64,000 nucleotides of DNA from Anthropogastromicrobium sp052273485 (lineage in GTDB: Bacteria; Bacillota; Clostridia; Lachnospirales; Lachnospiraceae), in contig DAVZID010000004.1 of NCBI GenBank assembly GCA_052273485.1, forward strand, positions 38,418 through 102,417. The letters run 5' to 3'. Position 1 is the stretch's first letter. Each line of letters begins with the position of its first letter. The notes under the pieces were generated by a model. The model had not been told where the DNA came from and ran no database searches. It saw nothing but the letters and a program-made list of their open reading frames with translations. Below, in pieces: positions 36,611-46,528 of this stretch. A program made the translations under genes and the position numbers.

Positions 36611-37880
36611 ACTTGAAGTTCTAACCGAGCAGATTCACGGATTTTTACTCATTCTCGGAATTACTGCGTTTCTCTCCTGCCTACTTTTTCCTTCCGAGTA
36701 TCTATTTTACTTTTTTCACAGCTTTCTTTTGGTGATTCCATTTGTCGTTACTGCATGGGGAGAAAAAAAGATGAAGCATTTCGTCAGCTATCTGTTTGCT
36801 GGAATTATCTGCGCTGCTTTGCTCTTTTTTCTTGGCATCCACTTTTTTGAAAAGCTGTATCTTCTGGTGCTCTCCGTCATTATCATGCTCGTGCGGATTC
36901 CATCCCGCTTACACAAGACAGATGACTATGAGATCGTCGACGAAAACGTAACCAAATCAGGTGGTCTGTTAGACTCACCCAGTGCGGGCTTTTTAGGTTA
37001 CTTTGTTCTTTTGTTTTTTATATGTGCACTATTAAAAAAGCCAGAACCGCAGAATCTGATTTACTGGTTAACCTTTGTCTGGCTAGCTGATTTTCTTGTC
37101 TATATAAACTTAAGAAGCTTAAATAGCTATCTCTACAGCAGACGAGGCATTGCAAATCTTCCTGGCAAACAAATCATCTCCACAAACCGAGCCCTAATGA
37201 TGGCTTTTTCAATTCTGGCTCTCATGGTTATGCTCGTCCTACCACTGATTCCTTTGGATCATATTGTCTCTTCCATTGGAATTGCCATTCGCGATTTTCT
37301 CCGATGGGTCTTCTCTCATTTCTCATCCGAGGATCAGGCAGTTGTGGAAACAGTAGCAGAATCCCTTGCCCCTTCCGGTCAATCTGCAATGCTTGGAGAT
37401 GTAAAGCCAACTCCTGCCTGGTTAAAAATGCTCTATGATATTATCTTTGCCGTAATCGCATTTGCAGTCAGTGCAGGGGCACTTGTTGGTATCGGTTATG
37501 CAATTCTTCTGCTCGTTCACCGCTTTTATAAGCCTACTGCCACCTCCGGCGACATGCAGGAATTTATTAACGAAGAGACGGAATCTTCTTTCATACAGAA
37601 TGTCGAAAAGAAGTCAAGTGATTCGCTTTTCTCTTCACTATTTCATCCAAATGCTGCAATCCGAAAACGCTTCAAAAGGCAAATTGAAAAAGGAAGCGCT
37701 TCCAATAAAAAAGCTGGCAATGCGATCCCTGTATCCTTTACACCTTCTGAGTTGGAAGAATATGCTGGTCTTTCCGACGATGAACGCACACGCCTTTTGC
37801 ATACGCTTTATGAAAAAGCACGCTATTCACAGGATGGCTGCACAAAAGAGGATGTTTCTTTGCTAAAAAAAATCAAATAG
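36600..37880 (+). CDS. multi-pass membrane protein of the MoxR-DUF58 unit
   Basis: About seven hydrophobic segments in the first 310 residues, then a soluble C-terminal part with a helical FTPSELEEYAGLSDDERTRLLHTLYEKARYSQD segment resembling the DUF4129 tail of similar operons. The transglutaminase core found in many third genes of this unit is missing. The start ATG at 36600 overlaps the DUF58 stop, so translation is probably coupled. It is 426 residues. Function unknown. Confidence 0.82.
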   Translation: MRIKLEVLTEQIHGFLLILGITAFLSCLLFPSEYLFYFFHSFLLVIPFVVTAWGEKKMKHFVSYLFAGIICAALLFFLGIHFFEKLYLLVLSVIIMLVRIPSRLHKTDDYEIVDENVTKSGGLLDSPSAGFLGYFVLLFFICALLKKPEPQNLIYWLTFVWLADFLVYINLRSLNSYLYSRRGIANLPGKQIISTNRALMMAFSILALMVMLVLPLIPLDHIVSSIGIAIRDFLRWVFSHFSSEDQAVVETVAESLAPSGQSAMLGDVKPTPAWLKMLYDIIFAVIAFAVSAGALVGIGYAILLLVHRFYKPTATSGDMQEFINEETESSFIQNVEKKSSDSLFSSLFHPNAAIRKRFKRQIEKGSASNKKAGNAIPVSFTPSELEEYAGLSDDERTRLLHTLYEKARYSQDGCTKEDVSLLKKIK

Positions 37881-37927
37881 CCAAGTGATTCTAAGTAACT
37901 ATACCCCAACGATTGCTACAACAAAGA

Positions 37928-37976
37928 GAAGCTATTGTGTGATCTTAATTTTGACCACTACAATAGCTTCTTTTTC
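37928..37976. terminator. bidirectional terminator between convergent genes
   Basis: GAAGCTATTGT (37928-37938) and ACAATAGCTTC (37960-37970) form an 11-bp stem, followed by TTTTTC on the plus strand. It ends the MoxR unit and can serve the large secreted protein gene from the other side. Confidence 0.85.
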
Positions 37977-38018
37977 ATATTCCTTCTTCGGACCGTCCGT
38001 ACTTTTTAATGCACGTTT

Positions 38019-41000
38019 TTAATTTGCGTTTCTTCCCTCTGCCTTTCCATTGTTCATATAATGCATATAATATGCTGCATTATTATTTCCAAACGCCTTT
38101 CTTAAATCGGCATAACGCCCTTTGTATGCTGCCAAGTTAAACGATCCGCTCGCCTGTCTGCCTTCACGCATTCCATTCAATACAAAATGCTGCAGATACT
38201 TTTCTGGGTCATCGCCAAACGCTGTTTGCAAATCGGCATATTTTTTTCTATAATATTCATAATCATACACAAGTGCATAATTTACACCATTATAGACTGT
38301 AGATGCAGATGGTTTTGAATCATTCTTATCGTTATTTCCAGTATTACTTCCAGTGTTTTCATCTTTTCCACTGTTATCTGTATGATCCGATGATGTTGCG
38401 TTTCTTCCTTCCTTTTTTCCATATTCCATATAATGTTTATAATACAGAATAGTATTATTGCCAAAAGCCTTGCGCAAATCAGCATAATTATTTTTATACA
38501 CCTTCACATCAAATGCTGCACTCGCCTGACGTCCCTCATTCATTCCGCACTGAAGGAAGTGCTGGAAATATTTTGCAGAATCAGTTCCAAATGCGGCTCT
38601 TAAATCAGCATATGCATTTTTATAATATGTGTAACTATATACCGCAGAATACTTCTTTTCCTCAGCTGGTATTGATGGACGGGTGTCTGTGTCGCCCTTA
38701 TCGTCTGGCTTCGTATCAGCTTTATCGTCGGATTTATTTCCCTCATCATCCGAAATCAGCTTTTTCGCGTTTCGACCTTCTGATTTACCATACGCGATAT
38801 AATGCTGATAGTACAAAACCTTATTCGATCCAAACGCCTTTCTCAAATCCGAATAGTTTGCCTTATAAATTTCGAGATTGAATTCTGAGCTTGCCTGACG
38901 ACCTTCTTTCATTCCACATTCAACAAAATGACGTAACGCTGCTTTCTGATCGCTTCCAAACGCTGCTTTCAAATCCGAATAGTAATTCAGATAAAATGTG
39001 GCATTAAAGACTGGTGCATAATCGACACCATTGTAAATTGCTTTCGGTGACTGCGAAGGTACAACATCCACATTCTCTGGGACTTGCACATCTACTGTAC
39101 GAGTTGCACAATTTCCAGCCTTGTCGTATACAGAAATAACCGAATGATACGTTCCACCATAATTTTGATAGGATGATGTAAATACCTGTGAAGAAACTTT
39201 TGACCCGGTTACTGTCATTGCTTTTGTGACAGCACTTTCTTTTCCAAGTCTGTCCGTCCAAGTCTTCATCTCTGCTCGTGAAACACCAAGTGGACATTCA
39301 AAACTTGCAGACACCTGATAACCAGACAGGTTGACTTCTGTTACAGATGCAGATGTGATTTTTGGTGTCCGCGCTGGAACGGATGCAGTCAATGCATATA
39401 ATTTCTTTGTTCCTTTATTGTCCATAACATATGCATGACAATTGTATTCACCAGTCCAGTTTCCATGACTTGCAATGTTAACTCGGATTGTTGCTTTTCC
39501 ATTTGAGAAGTGAAGCGGATACCAGATTAATGTTTTCGCCTGACCCCCTGAACTACTCCACACAGCAATCGAAGATCCTGAAGATAGACCATAGTCACTT
39601 GCAGCTTCTACAGTAACATTAAATCCAGTATAGGAAACATCCGTTGTGTACGCATTATAAATTACAAGTGCTTCCGATGCACCTTTCACCGTAACACTGA
39701 CTAGCGCCGGCTTTGATGCCACATTATCGGTATCATATGCGACAATTCGGACGCCATATGCCCCTGTCTTCCCACCAAATTCTGAAACAGAGAACTCACA
39801 CTTGGAATATCCATCCGAAATACTGCCCTGTTTGGTAATCGTTGTTTCCGTACTTGCTGCAATATTCCATGCACTATATTCCACTCTTGCAATTGGTTTT
39901 GTTCCACTTATTTTGCAATATGCTGAAAAACCACTTGCAGTGACATCGATATAACCAGATTCGGTAATCGTAAGCGATGGCGTTATTGTTGTATCAATGC
40001 TACTACTCTGACAGATATTGGTAATTGAAAAGCTTCCATTCTGCCAATTTTCAGTTCCATCCTGCTGTACCCAGATCTGAATTTTAGAAACACTGCTTTT
40101 GCCTTTCCAATCTCCAAGATCCGCATAAATCATCTGATTGGTATCTTTTTTCAGCGCAACCTCCGTTTCAAGCGTATCCTGTCCACTTGTAAAACGCATA
40201 CGCACTCGCAAATTCTGAGAAGCACCAGCTGTTCCTGTAATTAAGAATGAGAAATAACGCTGTGAAGAAAAATCAACGGCTCCCTGACGCGCAATTCCTG
40301 CATATGTAAATGGACTATTTGCACCTGCCGTCACCGCAACTCTTTGACTGTCTGCGGTAAATGCAGTCAAACCATATTCTCCATACCATCCATTCATCAA
40401 CGAATTTCCTGCATTATGGGAAACTGCATATCCGCCAGTTCCAAGATCCACACTTCGATTTTTTGCTGCCATAACAGAACCGTATACGGAAGAAAATGAG
40501 GAAAGCCCTACAAGTGGTGCCAATGAATCCGTGTAACTAAAGGACTGATTCGTATCAATATATTTCCATACCGTCCACGCCGGCTTCTTTGCAAAGGTAC
40601 ACCATGCCTTATTCTCATCATTATACCAGAGTCCCTGATGAATTCCAGCATCTGCCTCTGGCCTCGCATCTATCTCTCTCATTGCAATAAACGCATCAAT
40701 ATACGGATTTGCCTCTGCAACATAGTAGGCATATGCTAACGCCGCTGCCTGCTTCCATTCCACATTTCCCTGATTAAAAGAATGAGATGTATATCCCTGC
40801 TCAGACAACATAACATGCTTTACCGAGCCATTTGGATTTTGCAATCCATTTTTACATAGATATCCTGTTAAAACAGAAATATTTTCCATTGAAATAAATG
40901 TAGCATTTTCATTAAAAGCTGCATTATCATTCCACCATTCCACTTCTGTCAGTGGATTTCCATACGGATGAAATGCGATGTTCCACTCAATATCACCTTC

Positions 41001-42626
41001 GGCCTTCATATAGGTATTGACATAGTCAATCATTTCTTTTCCATCATAGCGTGTTCCACCGGATACACCATGCCAATACATATCAAGTGACATGAAAATT
41101 CTTGCGTGTGCACAACTGCTCTTAACAGCCTGACTGGTAATTCGAAGCATATTGGTATAAATATATGCATACTCCACTGCAGACTGATGACCCGTATAAT
41201 TCCACGAAATATCTGCATTTACCTCATTTCCGACTATCCAGTTTGTAATATGTCCATACGCGTTATCACTTCTTCCATAGCGCTCCCCCAGAAAATGAAT
41301 TGCCGCTGATATACATTCAATTCCTTCCTGCGAGACAACATTCCATCCATGGTACGCACCGATTGCTGCATTTGCTCCTGGATAACCAAATTTATAATTT
41401 CCATCTGGCTGCCATAACAAAATTGCATTTACAATAATGTTGTTTCGCTGATATAAAAGAAGCGTCTGATCCAACTTTGCAATGTACTGTGATGAATACT
41501 GATACGTCTTTCCATTATACGTATAGGAGCATCCACCTCCTTGAAATAGTTCGTTCACAGTAATATTTACATTTGTATAACTAAGACCCAATTCTTCAAT
41601 ATCTGTTCCAAATGCGGTATCTGTAAGCAAGCCTTTCTTACTCTTTGCCTGTGGATAAGCGGACTGATTTGACGCAAGCGCCTCTGGATTCGTAATAAAA
41701 TAGCCATCACTGAGTGACTGATACGTTCCATCTTTAAATTTCATTCCGACGAAAAACTTCGAATACAATCTTGACTGTGCTGTATTATTGTTAAGTGGAA
41801 CTGAAAATTCAAAACTGTCTTCCTTTTTTACCTGCGCGATTGGACGGCTTGTAATATCCTTCTGATACATTGGCTCTTCAAACAGATACAACGTATTATC
41901 CGAAGTCTTAAACTTCTGATTGATCTTTCCCTTTACAACAACCTGTGCCCCTTCAATTCGACAGGATAGAATCTGAATAATTTGTGTTACATCACCTAAA
42001 TCCAATAATGCAATTCCATATTCATCCTCTGTAGACGCTTCCTCTGTCTCTTCTTCCTCTGTCTCTTCTGTCTCTTCTTCCGAAGACTCTTCCTCATACA
42101 GATTAGAAGTTTCCTCAAATTCATCTGAAGTCTCTTGAACAGACTCTTCAGATGAAAGGTCTATAGAAGATATCTCACTGCTACTCTCTGGCATCGGTTC
42201 CTTTGAAGTATTCTCATCCGGCAAAGTGCCCGCCAAAGAAGTTGATGTTTCACTTGTTGTTTCACTTGTAACCTCTTGCGAAGTTATCTCCTGAGATGTA
42301 CCCTCCACAATGTCAGACGCTTGTGTTGACTCGGACTGTGTTGGCTGCTCTGAAACCTCCGATATCATCTTTTCTTCTGCTGTTGTCTGCTGTGGAACGG
42401 TTTCATTCAGAACAGGATCCGATATCATTTCCCCTACAACTACTGGCTGCTGCATCGGTCCTTCCTGCTCATAGGATGTCAAATCTTCCTGTTGGTACGT
42501 GCTTACTTCCGCTAATCCAGTTTCTTCTGCTGCCAGTATATCTATCCCAGAAAAACTTCCAGACGCAGCAAGCGAAATCGCCATCAAAAGAGCACTTACT
42601 TTTCTTTTCACGCTAAATTTTCTCAC
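38019..42626 (-). CDS. large secreted DUF5722-type glycosidase-like protein with wall-binding-like repeats
   Basis: A 1535-residue exported protein. A signal peptide ends near LAA-EETG (about residue 33), then comes a Ser/Thr/Glu linker to about residue 200. The central domain resembles DUF5722, a probable TIM-barrel glycoside hydrolase. Candidate catalytic glutamates are in WIVGNEVNADI and VMLSEQGYTSH, as in clan A enzymes. Ig-like or beta-sandwich regions follow. The C-terminus has six copies of a 40-45-residue repeat, consensus YYADLRKAFG-x-N, HY-x-x-YG, EGRNA. They lie in three pairs separated by Asp/Lys/Asn-rich linkers and probably bind the envelope. No LPXTG motif. The start is GTG at 42626 with GGAGGAAC upstream. 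Substrate unknown; a neighbouring heparinase-like gene hints at complex glycans. Confidence 0.85.
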   Translation of the reverse strand: MRKFSVKRKVSALLMAISLAASGSFSGIDILAAEETGLAEVSTYQQEDLTSYEQEGPMQQPVVVGEMISDPVLNETVPQQTTAEEKMISEVSEQPTQSESTQASDIVEGTSQEITSQEVTSETTSETSTSLAGTLPDENTSKEPMPESSSEISSIDLSSEESVQETSDEFEETSNLYEEESSEEETEETEEEETEEASTEDEYGIALLDLGDVTQIIQILSCRIEGAQVVVKGKINQKFKTSDNTLYLFEEPMYQKDITSRPIAQVKKEDSFEFSVPLNNNTAQSRLYSKFFVGMKFKDGTYQSLSDGYFITNPEALASNQSAYPQAKSKKGLLTDTAFGTDIEELGLSYTNVNITVNELFQGGGCSYTYNGKTYQYSSQYIAKLDQTLLLYQRNNIIVNAILLWQPDGNYKFGYPGANAAIGAYHGWNVVSQEGIECISAAIHFLGERYGRSDNAYGHITNWIVGNEVNADISWNYTGHQSAVEYAYIYTNMLRITSQAVKSSCAHARIFMSLDMYWHGVSGGTRYDGKEMIDYVNTYMKAEGDIEWNIAFHPYGNPLTEVEWWNDNAAFNENATFISMENISVLTGYLCKNGLQNPNGSVKHVMLSEQGYTSHSFNQGNVEWKQAAALAYAYYVAEANPYIDAFIAMREIDARPEADAGIHQGLWYNDENKAWCTFAKKPAWTVWKYIDTNQSFSYTDSLAPLVGLSSFSSVYGSVMAAKNRSVDLGTGGYAVSHNAGNSLMNGWYGEYGLTAFTADSQRVAVTAGANSPFTYAGIARQGAVDFSSQRYFSFLITGTAGASQNLRVRMRFTSGQDTLETEVALKKDTNQMIYADLGDWKGKSSVSKIQIWVQQDGTENWQNGSFSITNICQSSSIDTTITPSLTITESGYIDVTASGFSAYCKISGTKPIARVEYSAWNIAASTETTITKQGSISDGYSKCEFSVSEFGGKTGAYGVRIVAYDTDNVASKPALVSVTVKGASEALVIYNAYTTDVSYTGFNVTVEAASDYGLSSGSSIAVWSSSGGQAKTLIWYPLHFSNGKATIRVNIASHGNWTGEYNCHAYVMDNKGTKKLYALTASVPARTPKITSASVTEVNLSGYQVSASFECPLGVSRAEMKTWTDRLGKESAVTKAMTVTGSKVSSQVFTSSYQNYGGTYHSVISVYDKAGNCATRTVDVQVPENVDVVPSQSPKAIYNGVDYAPVFNATFYLNYYSDLKAAFGSDQKAALRHFVECGMKEGRQASSEFNLEIYKANYSDLRKAFGSNKVLYYQHYIAYGKSEGRNAKKLISDDEGNKSDDKADTKPDDKGDTDTRPSIPAEEKKYSAVYSYTYYKNAYADLRAAFGTDSAKYFQHFLQCGMNEGRQASAAFDVKVYKNNYADLRKAFGNNTILYYKHYMEYGKKEGRNATSSDHTDNSGKDENTGSNTGNNDKNDSKPSASTVYNGVNYALVYDYEYYRKKYADLQTAFGDDPEKYLQHFVLNGMREGRQASGSFNLAAYKGRYADLRKAFGNNNAAYYMHYMNNGKAEGRNAN

Positions 42627-42692
42627 TTGTTCCTCCCTCTTTTTTTTGAAATGGGCAAACGATCGTCCGCCCCTTTATTAATTATACCTTAT

Positions 42693-44435
42693 TTATTCCA
42701 TTCTGTGTAAACAAATTTTGCAATCCGCAATACCAATTTTGCTGTTTTGTGGTTCGCTGCAATCGATTTCCCAACTGATCACATAAATTTGCTCTAATTT
42801 ACCTTCATGATTGGAATGATCCACGGTTTTAACAGAAAATGCACTCTGGCATCCCTCTGCCTCTAACTTAACCGAATGCTTTTCTCCATGAATTACGACA
42901 CCATCTGCCTCCACGCTCACTGGAAATCTTGTGACAAGATTTTCATAGACCGATACTCCTGGTCTACACTGAATATAATCGCACACAGTAAGCGCACCAG
43001 ACTGTTCATCAAGCCAAATCTCACGATAGACCTTCTGTGCTTCAATGCCATACGCCTTCGCAAAGGAAATAAAAATGCTGTGATCTTTTGTCAATTCAAA
43101 CCGATCGGCACGGTACTCATTTCCTTCCTTCTGATCCACGCCTCCGATAATTGGAATATTATGACTCTTTCCTCGATTACAGAAGATTTCATAACGTTTC
43201 TCTGAAAAATAATCTTTTGTATATTCTCCGGCTCCAAGATCATCCAAAATTGCATCTCCCTCAACCAGATAGTAGAAGCTTCCAACATCATTATGATTGT
43301 GGGATTCACCATTATTTCCACCCTTGGCAATTACAGCAGTGTTTTTTGCTCCTCTTACTATGCACCACTCTGCATCCTTTAATAATTCAGCACCACTTTG
43401 CTCTAATGGCTTTGGATCCTGCGCTTTTCTCTTTTCTACATCATTCAGATAGCGATGTGTCCAGTGCCAATTCCAATAAATTCCAACCCAGCGCCAACAA
43501 TTATCACCATCTAGCTTTTGTGCATATGCTGTGTCTGGAAAACGAATACCACTGTACAAATCCGCCAAACAACAAGTAAGACCCATCGGATAGGTACCTC
43601 TTGAATCGCCATCAGAAAAACTGATCGTACGACCACCATAGAAATAGCATTTCTGCTGAAAATGGGCGATTGCATCCGTCTTTTCAAGTGCCATTAAATC
43701 TATTGATGGATCGTATTCTTTCTGTGCAAGTGCAAATAGTGTAAAATACGTAAATCCATAGACCCAGTAGCCAAGTCCCTCCTGGCAAGCTCCATCCATA
43801 CCAAAACCGCCCAGATAATAGGTCGTTAATGCATAGCGAATACGCTCCAACAGTTTTTTCTTCGCCGCTCCCTCCTCCATGAGAAGAAGTGCCGTGCTTC
43901 CGATATTGCCACAACAAACGGCATTCCAGTTATTTTTCACTTGTTCCCAATGCGCGTAGGGCACCTTCGATTCCATAAACGGTGTAAGAATACGTTTTCT
44001 CACTTCTCTCTGTGCAAGTCCAATCACCTCTGCAGAAAGATCATCCTTTAGAAGCGTTGTAATATGCGCCAGTGCCTGACCGGTCTCACTGGCAAACAAA
44101 TCAATTACACCTCGCCAATTGGGATTTTCCTTTCTGTTTACATGCGCCGGAAGTGCCCAACACTCTTCCTCGCAAATTTCCTTTATCACTTCTTCAAGCT
44201 TTGCAAGATCATCCTTCTGATGCCAAATCACACTTGCCAACCCAAGCACTGCCAAGAACTTTCTTCTACCAAAATAAACAGTCTCGTAGTGAATACGATT
44301 TCCACAAGTCTCAAACTCACGAAAAAGTGCCTCTGTCGGCTGTGGCATCTGCTCTTTTTTTAACTCATCCGCCAGTGCACGTACATCCTTTTCATATTGC
44401 ACTACATATTTCTTTATCTGATCAAGCATTTCCAT
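42693..44435 (-). CDS. heparinase II/III-like protein
   Basis: Likely polysaccharide lyase or related enzyme with an alpha/alpha toroid N-terminal domain and a beta-sandwich C-terminal domain. The heparinase II/III core is visible at GGNNGESHNHNDVGSFYYLVEGDAILDDLGAGEYT, with the catalytic-type His and Tyr residues, and NRGKSHNIPIIGG. No signal peptide, so it would act on imported oligosaccharides in the cytoplasm. It is 580 residues. The ATG at 44435 has AAAGGAG upstream. Uronic-acid or other acidic glycan as substrate is plausible but not shown. Confidence 0.85.
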   Translation of the reverse strand: MEMLDQIKKYVVQYEKDVRALADELKKEQMPQPTEALFREFETCGNRIHYETVYFGRRKFLAVLGLASVIWHQKDDLAKLEEVIKEICEEECWALPAHVNRKENPNWRGVIDLFASETGQALAHITTLLKDDLSAEVIGLAQREVRKRILTPFMESKVPYAHWEQVKNNWNAVCCGNIGSTALLLMEEGAAKKKLLERIRYALTTYYLGGFGMDGACQEGLGYWVYGFTYFTLFALAQKEYDPSIDLMALEKTDAIAHFQQKCYFYGGRTISFSDGDSRGTYPMGLTCCLADLYSGIRFPDTAYAQKLDGDNCWRWVGIYWNWHWTHRYLNDVEKRKAQDPKPLEQSGAELLKDAEWCIVRGAKNTAVIAKGGNNGESHNHNDVGSFYYLVEGDAILDDLGAGEYTKDYFSEKRYEIFCNRGKSHNIPIIGGVDQKEGNEYRADRFELTKDHSIFISFAKAYGIEAQKVYREIWLDEQSGALTVCDYIQCRPGVSVYENLVTRFPVSVEADGVVIHGEKHSVKLEAEGCQSAFSVKTVDHSNHEGKLEQIYVISWEIDCSEPQNSKIGIADCKICLHRME

Positions 44436-44611
44436 GTAAATCTCCTTTCTCTTTTCGGTTTGACGTTTTGCTTATTTAATGTTTATAGGTATCCCCTGTT
44501 TTTTCGCCATTTTTACCGAATTTTGCATTTATACTATACCTCTTTTTCCTCCTTCTGTACAGCACTTTTCAATTTTCGTTTTTCATAATTATTATTCACA
44601 AAATTTTCGTT

Positions 44612-46405
44612 TTAAAAATTTTGTGTTTCAAGATTTCGAAACACACCATACAGATCAAGCGTTCCAAAGCCCCATTCCCGGTTTGGATAGGTTCTTGAAC
44701 GGTCCCGGTTGGCACCACGAATAAAATAGGTCTTTACATCGGCGCTACTAAAATAACGCACGCCACTTTCTCTTGCCCACTGGTAAAATAATGCCACCGC
44801 CCCGGCCGTATGTGCCGCTGCAATGCTTGAACCACTTCGCTGCATGCGTCGAAGTTCATCACCCACACCGGATAGTGATGAGGTAAAACCTTCGATTTCT
44901 ACGCCCGGCGCTGCTAGATCAGGACGTATCCTTGCATCAGTTGTATAACCACGCCCTGAATACAGATAAATGCTATTTGTTCGATAATTATAATTACTCA
45001 CAGAAATGAGGTTTGACGCATCGGACGGCGATGTCAGTGTTATAAATTCAGACGGACGCAAAAATGTCGTATCTCGTTGAAGAAAGGGGGCGATGGGAAG
45101 CCACATATGATAACTGCCTGTCACAAACAGATCGTTATAGACGCGTATTGTCCACACACCCGGCGTAATATTAATAAATCGAAGTAATGCCAGATATTCA
45201 CCCGTTCCTGTCACAGAAAGCCGATAGGATACCTCCACCCTCGTCTGTGCCAACGCAAAATTTAACACTTCAATTCGCCCCGGCCGTACAAAAATACGGG
45301 GAATCGTCTCCCCATTTGGCGAACGCACCGCAACCGAATAGGTTTCCGGAGCCATCGCCCATAATTCAAGCAAGAAGCCATTTTCTCCCTCTGCCACTCG
45401 AATCTCTACATCCTCATACGCATTTTCCGATAAAATTTGCCCCTCAAAATGATGGCCGCGTGCCGTCTCGTTTCCCGTTCCTGCTACAATGGTCACACCA
45501 ACTGAACGTCCAAGGATGTCAAGAAGCCTTGCAAGCGGCAATCCTCCGCTATGAGATCCGCAGTTTGTTCCAATTCCAAGACAAATCACAAGCGGCTGCT
45601 GACGTTTTCTGGCAAGTGCCGCCAAGTAGCTTACTCCTGCCATAATATCGTTTTCCTGATAAGCGATCGCATCATCTTTGATCTGATAATAGACCCTCAG
45701 GTTATTTTTTGCAGGCTTTAGCTTTACCACCGCGATATCAGCTTTTGGTGCTGCACCAGTAAAACTTCCATCTAGAAGCTCATTTCCTGCCGCAATTGAT
45801 GCTAAAAACGTGCCATGACCATTCTCATCTCGGGATGGAATATTCGCGTACGCTTCCCCGGTTCTTATTGCTTCATTCAATTGATTTTGTGTAAATTCAC
45901 TTCCGTATTCAAATCCCTCAGGACTTTTTGTATATAGAATGGACATTTGCTGTTCTTGTTCTTCTTGCTGTTCTTCTTGCTGTGCCTCCTGTCGTTGCAT
46001 ATGTTCCATAATCAGTGTCCCTGCTGGAATCATCTGATCCCATATTGACACAACCCTTGTAGTTCCGTCTGGTTTTAAAAATACCGAACCTGCATAGTCA
46101 ATTCCTGTATCCACAAATCCAATCAATATACCACTTCCATCAAGTGCCAAACTCGGATTTTCCCTTACCTGCAAAATGCCAGATGCCTCCATGCTTCCTG
46201 TATCCTGCAAACCATACAGTTTCGGAATGTTATAATAGCCATACACCGTTCCATCCCCGTAGCCACTAGGCAGATTCAAATACAGCGCAGCAAACAGTGG
46301 TCCAAGCAACTGCTTGCAATCGTTTTGATAACCCGCCTCGATAACACTTCGGTTTCCTATAAAATCTGCATATTCTTCTGAATAAATTTTTTCCTGACAA
46401 TCCAA
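44612..46405 (-). CDS. S8 family serine protease, Csp-like
   Basis: Subtilisin-like protease of the clostridial CspA/B/C kind involved in spore germination or related processing. The catalytic triad is intact: Asp in GFVDTGIDYAG, His in GHGTFLASIAAG and Ser in SGSSIAAAHTAG. A jelly-roll-like insertion lies between His and Ser, and a Gln/Glu-rich stretch (QRQEAQQEEQQEEQEQQ) is inserted near residue 140. It is 597 residues with no signal peptide. The start is TTG at 46405, supported by AGGAGG just upstream. Confidence 0.9.
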   Translation of the reverse strand: MDCQEKIYSEEYADFIGNRSVIEAGYQNDCKQLLGPLFAALYLNLPSGYGDGTVYGYYNIPKLYGLQDTGSMEASGILQVRENPSLALDGSGILIGFVDTGIDYAGSVFLKPDGTTRVVSIWDQMIPAGTLIMEHMQRQEAQQEEQQEEQEQQMSILYTKSPEGFEYGSEFTQNQLNEAIRTGEAYANIPSRDENGHGTFLASIAAGNELLDGSFTGAAPKADIAVVKLKPAKNNLRVYYQIKDDAIAYQENDIMAGVSYLAALARKRQQPLVICLGIGTNCGSHSGGLPLARLLDILGRSVGVTIVAGTGNETARGHHFEGQILSENAYEDVEIRVAEGENGFLLELWAMAPETYSVAVRSPNGETIPRIFVRPGRIEVLNFALAQTRVEVSYRLSVTGTGEYLALLRFINITPGVWTIRVYNDLFVTGSYHMWLPIAPFLQRDTTFLRPSEFITLTSPSDASNLISVSNYNYRTNSIYLYSGRGYTTDARIRPDLAAPGVEIEGFTSSLSGVGDELRRMQRSGSSIAAAHTAGAVALFYQWARESGVRYFSSADVKTYFIRGANRDRSRTYPNREWGFGTLDLYGVFRNLETQNF

Positions 46406-46528
46406 AAAGGCCTCCTGAAATCAATACCGTCGTACCAATATATGTACGCTTCTATTGATTCAGAAGGCCAAATCAACTGCATTTTTTCAATTCGTCAAAC
46501 GACTACTTCAACTTCCATTTAACCAAGC

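Noticed and set aside
42627..42692. Rho-independent terminator between the heparinase-like and large secreted protein genes
   Set aside because: Only a weak inverted repeat (GGGCGGACGATCGTCCGC type) without a T-run in the right place; not convincing enough to list.
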